Positions 10,730 through 22,000 of a stretch of 64,000 nt of DNA are shown one piece after another; the first letter of the stretch is position 1, and every line of letters begins with the position of its first letter. Position numbers and translations under genes: made by a program. The notes beneath the pieces were generated by a model, which saw nothing but the letters and a program-made list of their open reading frames with translations, was not told where the DNA came from and searched no databases. This DNA comes from Sarcophilus harrisii. Its lineage: Eukaryota > Chordata > Mammalia > Dasyuromorphia > Dasyuridae. The DNA lies in assembly GCF_902635505.1 (NCBI RefSeq), contig NC_045432.1, positions 5,081,275 through 5,145,274 of the forward strand, written 5' to 3'.

Positions 10730-11440
10730 TCTCACCTCTTTAGTTCCCTTCTTTTCCGGTTTCCCCCTTTTTCCCTTGGCCCCTTTTTAGCCCCTGATTT
10801 TTCCTTTGTTTCCGCCATCCACTTCCGGTTCCTTTGTTTTTAGCCCGAATCCCTTTGACCGATTGGCCGATTTCCCGATTGCCCGAGTTCCCTTCCCTGG
10901 GTTTTGCCCCTTTTGACCCCCCGGAGGCCCTGATTTCCCTTTCCCTTGACCCCGGCCGACCTTTGCCCCCCTTTTTTTTTTTTTCCTTTTCCCCCATTTG
11001 GCCCCTCCCCTCCCCCTCTTCCCCGTTTCTTCCCCCCTCCCCCTCTTTTTTCCCCCCTTCCCCCCCCCCCTTTTCCCTCCTCCCTCCCCCCCTTTTTTCC
11101 CTCTTCCCTTTCCCGCCCCCTCCCCTTTTTTCCCCCCCGGTTTTTTTCGGGCCTGGGAACTGCCCCATCTTCCCTGGGCTGCCCTTTCCTCTTTGGTTTT
11201 CCCTTGCCCGGAATTTAAAAAATGGAGCCCCCCCCCTTTGGGCCTGTTTCCCTAGGTGAGGGAAGGGGATTCCCCAACCTTCCCCCCCCCCCCTTGGACC
11301 CTTCCCCCCTTTGGAAGCGGGCCTTTGGGGGGATGGGCTAAGAAGGGTGGGAGGGGGGCCCCCCATTTCTCCCCTTTCCCTGGGGGGGAGGGGCAGGGTG
11401 GAGGGGGGCCTGAAGCTAACAAGCCGGATTTAGCCAAAAG
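10730..11440. other. Second homopolymer-rich low-complexity stretch
   Basis: Long C and T runs with short spacers (TTTTTT/CCCCCC), the mirror image in base make-up of the 8750-9150 stretch. Words such as CCGATTGGCCGATTTCCCGA recur near 10858-10885. Probably poor consensus. Confidence 0.6.
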
Positions 11441-12499
11441 TGCCCCCGTCTCTAATCAAGCTTCTGGCAGGGAGGGAGAGAGGGAGGGAGGGAGATGGCC
11501 CGATCTTTCCCGATCTGGGGGTGGGGAGCAGTATTTTCCCAGGGGAAGACTGAAGGAGGAGTGCCCTCCTCTCCTTCGGCGCCCCTTCCCTCTTCAGGGG
11601 GGTCAGAAAAGAAGGGAAAGGTCAGCAGATTGCCCCCCCACCTCTTCTTCGGCCAGGTAGGGAGCGGTCCTGGGGCGGCCGATCCACCGCCTTTCTGGGC
11701 AGACAGTGAAGGCGTTGGGGAAGATGTCGGCCTGAAGTCATGGGGGGAGGGGAGGGCGGGGAGCGGAGCTCTTCCCCCGGGGAGCGCCTCAGTGGCCCCC
11801 GGGCGCTTTCCTCCCTTTAACAAATGGAGAAACTGAGGCTCTCCATCTTCGAGCGGAAAGGAAAGCTTTTACTGCCCGGGTCTCCGGATGCCCGGCAGGC
11901 CCCGGTGTTAGAGAAACCGCGAACGCGAGTGGGCGCGGAAGGGAAGGGCAAAGGTTAGCCGACGGGGCTCGCGGCCGCTGAGGGCCAACCGCCGGCCCCG
12001 AGAGCCCGGCCACTGGCGGGGTGGCTTTGGGCCGGTCCGTTCCGTTCGAGGCCGCGGGGGCAGGGAGAGGTGAACGAGCTTCCTCGGCCTCGTCCCACCC
12101 GTAAAATGCTTGGTCATGAGGGGTGGGGTTTGGACGGAGGGGCCCGAAGAAGCGGGAGGTGGGGTCGGGGAGGGAAGGTTCCCCCTCCTCCGCGCCCCCC
12201 TCCCCCATCTAAGCCCCCGGACCGGGAAACGGGGATGCGTTTGAAGCGCCTGCAGGGGGAGGTTGGGCTCGGGCTGAGCTTGGGAATGAGTGAGATCGGG
12301 GCGGCCGAGGGGGGAGGGGGGGAGGCAGGAGCCGAATGGGAAGCATGTCCGGGGTTCCGCGCTGGGTGGAGTGGGGAATGGGGGGCCTGCGGGGAAGAGG
12401 GGAGAGGCGGGGGGTGGGGGGTGGAGGGAGAGGGGAAGAAGGGTGGAGGGGCGGTCCCGGCCCCCTCATCCCCTCCCCTCCGCCCCCTTCTCCCTCTCG

Positions 12500-12588
12500 G
12501 CCCGCCCCCGCCCCTTCCCATTTAAAGGGCCGGATCGCTCAGCCGCCCCACGGCCGTGTCTTTTTCCCCCCAGCTCGTCCGGCTCTAG
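12500..12588 (+). promoter_or_regulatory. FLNA core promoter: GC boxes and TATA-like element
   Basis: Overlapping GC boxes (about 12501-12516) are followed at once by TTTAAA (12521-12526), inside a CpG-rich stretch that continues into coding exon 1. This spacing suits an Sp1-driven promoter with a start site near 12545-12560. The TTTAAA sits in CCATTTAAAGG, which is one base too long to be a CArG box. CTAG/GTGC at 12585-12592 could instead be an acceptor for an upstream non-coding exon; sequence alone does not decide between the two. Confidence 0.5.
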
Positions 12589-12666
12589 GTGCCTGCGTCT
12601 TTAATTAAGGAGGGCCGCCCCCTCGCCGGGCTCCAGCACCGCCCCCAGCCTCTGCAGGCTTTCAAA
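12589..12666 (+). other. FLNA: FLNA 5' UTR, conserved segment
   Basis: The leader just before the ATG matches the human FLNA 5' UTR as I remember it: GTGCCTGCG, then CTTTAATTAA, then a C-rich block with GCACCGCCCCC, ending TCAAAATGAG. It contains TAA stops upstream in frame and no earlier ATG, so translation should begin at 12667. Confidence 0.75.
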
Positions 12667-13066
12667 ATGAGTAGCTCCCACCCGCGGCCCGGCCACAGCC
12701 ACAGCCCCGGCAGCGCGGCTTCGGCAGCGGTAGCGGGCGGCGGCGGCGGCGGCGACAAGGACAAGGACGCCGAGATGCCGGCCACCGAGAAGGACCTGGC
12801 CGAGGACGCGCCCTGGAAGAAGATCCAGCAGAACACGTTCACGCGCTGGTGCAACGAGCACCTCAAGTGCGTGAGCAAGCGCATCGGCAACCTGCAGACG
12901 GACCTGAGCGACGGGCTGCGGCTGATCGCGCTGCTCGAGGTGCTCAGCCAGAAGAAGATGCACCGCAAGCACAACCAGCGGCCCACCTTCCGCCAGATGC
13001 AGCTCGAGAACGTGTCCGTGGCGCTCGAGTTCCTGGACCGCGAGAGCATCAAGCTCGTGTCCATCG
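12667..13066 (+). CDS. FLNA: FLNA coding exon 1: N-terminal tail and start of CH1
   Basis: Residues 1-133, ending in phase 1 at GTGAGC. The start [11 protein letters not shown] fits the FLNA start; the tail then differs from human with a Ser/Ala stretch and six glycines before [11 protein letters not shown]. From there the CH1 core is almost unchanged, including [17 protein letters not shown] and the actin-binding segment [18 protein letters not shown]. Confidence 0.97.
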
Positions 13067-16000
13067 GTGAGCGGCGCGGGCCGCGCGGAGCGGGCGCGGG
13101 AGGGAGAGGGGGGGCAGGCCGGGCGGGGCACTGCGGTCCGCGGCGCGGGCGGGCGGGGCACCGCGGGCTGGGCATCCGAGGCGCGGGCCGGGTTCCCAAC
13201 CCCTCCTCGGGAGACCCCCTCGGAACTGTGACTCAGCCCGTCTCAGACCTTCTTGCCCACACATGTTCCCCGGGCCTGGCATGAACCAAAGCAACGGTGC
13301 CAGGGCCCACAGCTGGTCTAACCTGTCGGAGTGCGGGGCCCCAGGATGTCACCCCCAGCTACTTCTCCGCCCCTCCCTGCACTTCCGTTAAAGGACTGAG
13401 CCAGCGGCGGGAGGGGGGGAGGGGAGAGGGGAGCCGTTTCCACATTTGTGTCTGGGGTCGGTGGCTGCTCCCTAAACAAAGGAGGAGCCCGGCGGGAGGC
13501 GCCGCTGCCCTGGCGCTGAAGGAATGCTGCCGGGGCTGTTAACTGTTTGTGGAGCGGAAGCGTGGGGGGGGGGGGCTGAGGCAGCGTGGGGGCCCCGGGG
13601 TGGAGCGGAAGCGTGGGGGGGCTTCTGCCGGGGCGTTGCCCCCTCCCTTCTAGCCGTCATCTAGCACCTTTCTGCTGGGGAAGGGCCGGGCGCTTCCTGG
13701 CTAGGGGTGGGTGTGGCAGAGGTAGAGCCGCCAGGCCAGGCAGGGACTTCCCCGGCAGTTGGTCCAAACTGTGGCTCCCCTTCCCTTCCTTAGGGGGCAG
13801 CTGGGCCTCAGCCGCTTGTCCCGGGGCTAAAGAGAAAACGCCCCGGGCTGGGCCCTGCCTGGCACCTTCTCTGCGGGCACCGGACAGTGACAGCGCGCTC
13901 CTCCTGCCGCTCCGGGCCTGGCACACCTCCCTCCCTCCCCAGCTTTCGCTCTCCGTCCTCCTGTCCCTTGGAGCTGTCCCGGGAGGCTCTCCCCCATTTC
14001 CTCCAGCCCGAGGTTCCCCGAGAGCCCTCGGCCAACTTTCTCTGTCGCCTGTCTCTCCCACACTCACGCTCCCCACCCGGATTCCCGCATTTTCCGCTTC
14101 TCCCCAGAACAATCCCTGACGCGGCCCTTCCATCCTCTAGCTTGGAGGAGAGCTGACTTGTGTGGGGAGATCCTGGGGCAAGGGGAGGTAGGAGTCTCAA
14201 CAGAGGGAGCTCTCATGCGCCTGGGAAGGAGGGGGTCAGAGTAGAGTGAGTAATCATGGAAGGTGGCCCCGTGTAGGTGAGCTAAGCCGGGGGGGGGGGG
14301 TTTTTTTGGGGGCTGGGACGCCCAGGGGTGCCTCGGTTATGGGTGAGGGGGCCACAATAAGAAAAAGGAAGAAACCCGGGGTTGCAGTAAAGACCTCACT
14401 AACTGGGAAGGGACCCCTTTTTGTGGTGAACAGCCGGGGGACAGTGTCTCCCAAGTTCCCAGCTTTATCGAAACCGTAATCTGGCTCCAGGGGGGGAAAC
14501 AAATGGGCCCCAAAGGGAAAACCCCTGTCTGGGGGCTGTCATTGCCGGTTTTGAGCGTCTTCCTATTCCCAATCACAACCCCTATCCTTTGCAAAGGGGG
14601 GGTGGGGCCGGGTTTGGGGAAGCGGGACCCCCCAGGGCGCTGGTTCCCTCCCCCCCCTTTTCCAGCACCGCGCTGGTTTGCCCGCCCCTTGCCCCAAACC
14701 TTTTTTCTCCACGGGGCCTGCTGCACCTTTCCCTTCTCCGGGGCCCTTTCCTTTTCCCCCCCCCACCCCCCCCCCACCCTTGGCCTTGGGAGCCCAGCGG
14801 GGTTGGGTACCAGGCCCCACCCTGTTTCCTGTGTTGAGGGGGAAGGGAGCAGATTGGTAAAAGCCGGCCCGCACCCGCCCGCTGGTCCATGTCCCAGCAC
14901 CCGCCCCACTCATCCATGTCCCAGCACCCGCCCGCTCGTCCATGCCCCGTTTCGGTTGCTCCGACCTGTCTTGGCTCAGCACCCCAGGGAGCTTGCTGGG
15001 CCTGGAAGGCCTCCCCTCCCTGAGCCTTGGGGCTTTTCTCCCAAGCGAGCAGCCTGGGATGCCCCCCCCTCCCCAGAAAAGCTGGCTCTCTGGAGGAGCA
15101 GCCCAGCTGCGCCGCAGCCACCCCGCTTTTCCAGGAGCCGGCCCCTCACCCCTTCCTTCCCCCACACTGCCCTCTGCTCCAAGGAGGCGGAATTTCGGGG
15201 GCAGGAAGGGACTGACTCACCTTCCCCCTCCACACCTCCTCCCTCATTGTATCTGGGCTCTGGAGGGGGTGGGGCAGTTGTGCCCCGAAGTCAGGGAAGA
15301 AGGGAGGGTGGGTGGAGAGAGAGTGGGTAGATGGAGGAAGGAAGGCAGGATATGGGAGGGGAGGTGGGCCCTGCCCCACTAGGGGGGTTTGCTCTTCCTT
15401 CTCCCGCCCCTGATTCCTAGAGCTTTGCCCATATAAGGCTAAAAAATGTTGGAAAGCAGTGTGATTAGCAGGCTGGGGCCCAGGGCCGAGGGGGAGGGGT
15501 GTGTCACCCCAGCAGAGGGGGGCGGGGCCCAGCTGGGAGATGGGGGGAGAGGGGAGGGCCAGCCAGGCCTGAGCTGGTAGTGAGGCCGTGGGAAAGGCCC
15601 CTCTGGGAAGGGCCCAGGGCCTGAGGAGAAGCTGGGGGGCACAGATGGCTAAATTCTACTGCTGAAGCATGGGGAAGCCTCAGAGCCACATGGGCACCCA
15701 GGGCGGGCCCCTTCCTTTCCAGGGGGGTGGGGGGTGGGGGTGAGGGCTCCATCTTCCTTTTTGCATCTCTGCTGTGCAAGTAGAGAAAAACTGTCAGATC
15801 CCCTACACACACACACACACACACACATGCACACACACGCGCACACGATCATTGTTGTGACTGGAAAACGAGGGTGTGTCCCGGCACTCCCTGAGATAGG
15901 GCTTTCACTGGAAGTTGTGACGGCCTCCCTTATGTGAAGGATGCTGCCATCCTGACCCCGGCCTTCCTCAGTGCCTCTGCCCACCTGCCTTTGGCAGATA

Positions 16001-19000
16001 CGGCCCCTGGACCAGCAGAAGGTGTGCTAGAAGAGGTGGCAGCTTAAGCTCTTGCCACTGCCAGCTGGGGGGCGGGCACATCTTGCTTATAATTGGCATT
16101 CTAGCTGCCACTGGCTAGTCTCCCCTCCCCTCCCAGTCAACTACTTTGAAATGGGTGAGAAGGAATCCCAGGGATAGGACTGAATTTGAAGGAGGGATCA
16201 CAGGGATGGGGCTGAATTTGAAAAGCAGGCAAAACCACAGGGCAGCCATCAGGGCAAGCGCTTCCTTGCCCTCTTTGAGGTTTTCTCCCCGGGAGAAACT
16301 CCTTCCTTTTGGTGCTGGTGAGAGCTTCCAGATAGCAGTGGGCAGGAATGGGGAGGGCCGTACCCCTTAGTCAGGTCTGGGCGTGTTAAAGGTTCTGTTG
16401 CTTCTGGGGAACCGGCTGGCAAGGGCCAGGAAAGGGAAGGGGCAGCGAACTCTAGGGCTGGAGAAGAATAAACTAAGTGCTAAATGCCTGGGATAGAAAG
16501 GAAATAGGCCTTTCCAATTTAGGAGGCCTAGAACCTGACTTATAGCCCCAGGCCTGCCTCAGTGTGACCTCAGGCACCTTCCTCTCTGAGCCTGGCTTAG
16601 AGCATGTGTAAATAAGGAGCCTGAGGTGTTCTCTGAGGCTCGGCAGCCCCAATATTTTGTAAGCCCCTTATATGGAGAAGTCTCAGCAGACTTTGCCTTC
16701 TCTCGGCTTGGTACCCTCCCCACCCCCATTCCAGCTGACTCAGAAGACAAGCATTCTTCCTGCATGTTTGATTTTGGGGACTGGAAAGGCATCTCCTAGA
16801 TAGGAGCCGGAGAATCCAGCCCCTCGGATGGGCCCAGGGAGGTGTCCTGGGACCCACTTTGCCGAGCTCTGTACGAAAGGAGCTTTCGGCCTTGGGTAAA
16901 GTCGGCAGCATCTTTGCCTCTGTGGAAGTCCCTTTGGGGTTCCTGGTAGGTGGGCCGAGGGACTCTCCTCAAGATGGAAGCCACAGTCGGGTTTCGGCTG
17001 GGCTACCTTAGAGGTCTCGGCCTCGGAAGGGTCTCCTGGGTAGGGAGGGTAAGGCTGGTGATCTGAGCTCCTTCGGCCCCCACCCCCCCCACAGTCCCCT
17101 CTCTTGTCCCGTGAAAGTACGGAAATGCATCGGCAGACGGGGTTGCGTTTCATCTGCTCCTAACTTCACAGATGGGCCCGTGGAGGTCCACAGATGGGAA
17201 GTTTCAGGGGCAGTGCTAGGGCAAGAATCACAGAAACTTCTGGGACCCCCTGGTCTTTCAGCCCGACCTCTGGGCACCAGAAGGTCCTGACTGCAGCCTG
17301 CTTAACGTGGGGCTACCCACCCCCATGCCCGAGCCGGCTGGTGAGGGAGGCGCCCCACAGGCAGGGCCCATTTCTCTTGGAGACCGCTGGGTATTTGCCC
17401 CAAACGGAGAGCCCCTTATCCCCCCCCCCCCGCTTTGGCCCTGTGGGCCGTGTGTGAGCCAGAACGTGAGCTTCCTTTTCCAGTTTTCCTCTGCTCTCTA
17501 ACTTTTCTCCTCAGCTCTGCTGCTCATTCCTTTCCTAGGCTGATCTCCCTCCCCCCCCCCCCCCCAGTTGCAGGCCCGGCTCAGCTCTGTGGGGCAAGGC
17601 CCCCTGAAAGGCGGGTACGTGGGGGGGGGGCTGCTTGTTCCCCGAGGCCAGCCGAGAGCTGCGCTGATTGGGGCGCGGGGGATTGCCATGGTGATTAGGG
17701 TGGCCGCCGGCCAGGCCTTTCGGGTGGGTCTCGGAATATCCTGGACCGTTTCCCCAGGCCGGGCCTGCCAGGTTTTCCCGGGCCTGTTCCTTCTCCTGGC
17801 TTTGGGCCCGCCATCCGGTCCGGTCTCTGTGCTTCAGGGCTGGTCTTTTGGCTTCGGGCCCCCAGATCAGAGATTTTATCACGTGGCACATGTTCTTCCC
17901 CGAGTTCTTTGGGGTGAACTGTGCTCGTTCCCGTTCCTTTTCCTCTCTGCCCCCCTTCATTTCCTCCCTCTGGCCTCACAGGCCCAGCGATGGGAGACAC
18001 AGCATCTAATCTATTTTTGCCCGGGCCTCGGGAGCCCAAAATAGAGCAGCAGGGAGGGAACCGATTCCTGGCAGCCTCGGCTTCTTCTCGCTCCCTCCCC
18101 AAGGCTGGCCGGGGCTTGTTCTAGGGGCTCTCGAGCTCTCCGGGGCAAGAGGGCCTGTTCCCGGCCCCTCCCTGTGAAAGCCCCCCCTCTCCCGGGGAAT
18201 GGCTTCATCTCACCCCATCCCCAACTCGGGCCAGCGCCATCTCGGTTCAACAGCAGAGCCGGAGCCACCACTGAAGGGGTGGGGGTGGGACCAAGAAGGG
18301 ATTTGTAGCCTCTGCTAATTGCTCCCGGCCTTGCCTGTGGTGGGAAAGGTGGGGGATGAAACAACGGTTCGGGTTCTCGAGGCAGCAGAGCCGAGTCTGC
18401 CACTTTGCCAGGACCCGAAGGCGGCGGGGGCCACACCCCGCTGCCTTCCATGGTCTCCTTTTCCCCTTCGTGAAATGGGGGGGGCCGCGCTCCCCCGGAG
18501 GGGCCCCTTCCGGGGCCGAGGTGACTCGGGGCTCATTAGCTGTGCCCAGGCTGTCTTTGCGGGGCCCCTTCCTCCCCTCCATTAATTTTTGCTGACTCTT
18601 GAGTTCTATTATCTCTGCCCCGTTCCTCCACCGGCCGTGTAATGTGCCTGGCAGAGCGCCAACCAGCTCGCCAGAGTTTGGGGGATAGAGAGTGGGGGAG
18701 GGGGGTTCCAGTTCCTTCTTGCCCATGGCCACAGCTCCCCTCCCTCCCCTTCCTTTCACTTGATCCTTATAACCTTGTGAGGTGTTTTGTCCAGATGAGA
18801 AAATGGGGGCCCGGCGGTTAATGACTTGGACAGGGTCACTTAGCTAGTGAGTGGCAAGGAAGATTTGAGCTCTTTTTTCCTAATTGCTGGCCTAGTGTTT
18901 CAGCCGCTTCTCCCTCCCCAAGTCATGAGCCTTCTGGGCTAAGTTTCTGGGGAGAGGCCAGGGTGTTGCCGAGTGCTAGAAACTCAGAGGCTTTCTCAGG

Positions 19001-22000
19001 ACCTCAGGTCTAATCCTGGCTGGCCTCCTCACCTCCTGGGAGGCTTTTCCTGCCTCTGCCCTGGGTGTCCCCCTCCCCCTTCTGCTCCGGAGGGATTCCT
19101 ACCCTCCAACCCTCGAGGGAAGGGACGGTGACTTTGGGCCTGTCCGGCACTTAGCCTGGCACCCAGTTGGTGCTTAATCGGTGCTTGTTGGCAGACCCTT
19201 GAGGGTTTGGCCTGAAGCGGAGGCCCCACAGCCTGGTGGACAGCCAGGACTCGGCAGAGGCTGAGCAGACGTCTTTCTTCCCACCCCGTGCCCTGTAGAC
19301 AGCAAGGCCATTGTCGATGGCAACCTGAAGCTGATTTTGGGTCTGATTTGGACCCTGATTCTGCACTATTCCATCTCGATGCCGATGTGGGACGAGGAGG
19401 AGGATGAGGAGGCCAAGAAGCAGACGCCCAAGCAGCGGCTCCTGGGCTGGATCCAGAATAAGCTCCCCCAGCTGCCCATCACCAACTTCAGTAGGGATTG
19501 GCAGAGCGGCCGCGCCCTCGGTGCCCTCGTGGACAGCTGCGCCCCAGGTGAGAGCCGGGCCCCGCTTCCTCCTCCAGACCCCTGGTGCTGAGCGAGGAGG
19601 CCCCATTCCTCATGGGGCTCCCGCCGCCTTGGATTGGCACAAGCTCCTCCCTTGCCTGGACGCTCTTCTTCGTGGTCTCCACCTCTAAAGTCCTTTCCTC
19701 CCCTCGAGGCTCAAGTCGCCCCCGGCCTCCCGCAGAGGAGACCTTGGCTGGGCAGGGGTCGATCTCCCCAGAGTCCGGCCCAGTGTCCGCTGTCGGAGCT
19801 TCCCCGACGGCGGGCCCACACGGTCTGAGCTCCTGAGGACGGAGGGAGGGTTGGCTTATTCGGCGGGCTTTCTCTCCCGTCCGCTGCAGGCCTGTGCCCC
19901 GACTGGGACTCCTGGGACGCCAGCAAGCCCGTGAACAACGCCAGGGAAGCCATGCAGCAGGCCGACGACTGGCTGGGCATTCCGCAGGTACGATCTTTGC
20001 CAGTGTCGGTGTTTTCCCCGTTCCCGGGGAGCTGCGTGGCTGAGCCAGAGCTGAGAGGGACCTCGGAGGCCAGCCGATCTGAGCGTCTGATTTTACAGGG
20101 GGGAAACTGAGGCCCAGAGTTGGAGGAATTTAACCATAGGTCCTGTGACTCTGGGCCAAGTGCCCTTTCCGCTGGGCCCCTCGTCCCAATCTCCCTCTGT
20201 GGGTCCTCGACTCTAGACTCTGGTTATAAGTGGGGGTGGCTGGAAGATTATGTCAAGTTGGCGTGGCCTCCCCCCGATCTTCTGCAGGTGATCACTCCTG
20301 AGGAGATTGTGGACCCCAATGTCGATGAGCATTCGGTCATGACCTACCTGTCCCAGTTTCCCAAGGCCAAGCTGAAGCCTGGGGCCCCGCTGCGCCCCAA
20401 GCTCAACCCAAAGAAAGCCAGAGCCTACGGGCCGGGTGAGGAACCGAACGGAAGAGGGTGGCCTCTTGCGGAGGGCGGAGATTGGCACTTTGGCGGGGGG
20501 CAGAAGGGCACGTACAATGAGGTGAACAGCTAAGGGGTCCGAGAAGGGGAGGCGAGCACCAGCTGCGTAGGCAGGCCCTGGCTTGGTTCTTGGTGCTGCC
20601 CTGCTCCTGCCCACCCCTTTTTGGTGAAGGGGTCTGGGCAGTAGCCAGCCGGCACACACCGTCCCCAGAATCCTCAGGGAAACGGATTGAGCCACTGGAT
20701 GGGAGAAGGTGGGCGTGGGTAGGGGACCGGGCAAGGGCCTCCACAGGCTGGTGACGTGGGTCATTGTGGAGCCCCTTGGCTCGGCCATGACGCAGGCAAA
20801 GTTGGGAGCCAACCTTGTGCTATGCTGACTTCACCTCACCGTCTCCCATGTAGGAATCGAGCCCACCGGTAATATGGTGAAGAAACGGGCGGAGTTCACC
20901 GTGGAGACAATAAGTGCCGGCCAGGGGGAGGTCCTGGTGTACGTGGAGGACCCTGCTGGGCACCGGGAAGAGGTAGGTGCTCACCCTGCCCCTGCCCCCT
21001 CTGGGCTTGGGAGGGATGAGACTTGGAGACCCACATGGGGAATAGAAGGAGTCCAGGGAGGTTACCAGAGGGAAGATCAGCCCGAGAGAGCCGGGTGAGC
21101 TCCGTCCCGGCCTCGTGCCCGGCAAGGTGACCGAGACCCCTCGTCCACCATTACAGGCCAAGGTGATCGCCAACAATGACAAGAACCGCACCTTCTCTGT
21201 CTGGTACATCCCTGAGGTCACAGGGACCCACAAGGTGAGACACAACCTGGGGCCGGAGGGCGGGAGGGAAGGTGGAGCTCTCCAGCCTCGCTTCTTGACT
21301 CCGAGTCTCCTCGCATCCCGCTCGTCTAGGTCACGGTTCTCTTTGCTGGCCAGCACATCGCCAAGAGCCCCTTTGAGGTGTATGTGGACAAGTCCCAGGG
21401 AGACTCCAGCAAGGTCACGGCCCAAGGCCCCGGCCTGGAGCCCACTGGCAACATCGCCAACAAGACCACCTACTTTGAGATCTTCACTGCCGGTGAGGCC
21501 GACCTCCTTCCTCTTCCCCATCCTCCACCTTCCCCCTCCCAGAACCGGCCCTGTAAGCCAAGGCCAAGCCCTTTGTTTTATGGAGAAGTGGTTGGATGGG
21601 ATTTGATGCCAAACCCCTTGCTTTTTCCTCGGTGCCATGCTCTTACCTCCTCACTAACCACTCCTGTGGGAGAGGAGCCTTAGTCTGGAGCTTAAAAAGA
21701 ATCCCCAACTAAAGCGGTGGTGAGCTAAGAGTATGGGCTGCCCCATCCTGGCTTCCCCCGGCCCCGGGAGCACGTCCCCGGCCCCTCGTAAGAGGCCAGT
21801 ACTGTCTTTGGACCGGGTCGGCTCTAAACTCTCATCCTTTGCCCCGCTATTTGAAGCTTTGGGCCGCTTCAGGCCGGCAGGTGTGAGCGTAGAGCACACA
21901 CCTCCGCTGTGAATTGCCCGCCCTCATCTGGTCGGAGACGGGAGAGACCCAAGGAAAGTTGGGCTTTTCAGCTTGTGACGTTTGTCCTCAGTCTGACGTT

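Larger units (their letters stand above)
13067..19298 (+). other. FLNA: FLNA first large intron
   Basis: A 6.2-kb intron between coding exons 1 and 2. It holds the tail of the CpG island, a duplicated 21-base word near 13550 and 13602, a short minisatellite at 14886-14945, a CA repeat at about 15805, two perfect CArG boxes, a MIR fragment and an L2 tail just before exon 2. The size and the CArG boxes make it the likeliest enhancer site. Confidence 0.8.

Noticed and set aside
10740-11366. Gly/Lys-rich open frame on the - strand and its Pro-rich partner
   Set aside because: Same cause as above: C/T runs without stops, no coding features.
12585-13199. Antisense open frames opposite FLNA coding exon 1
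   Set aside because: Shadow of CpG-rich coding sequence with no independent evidence.
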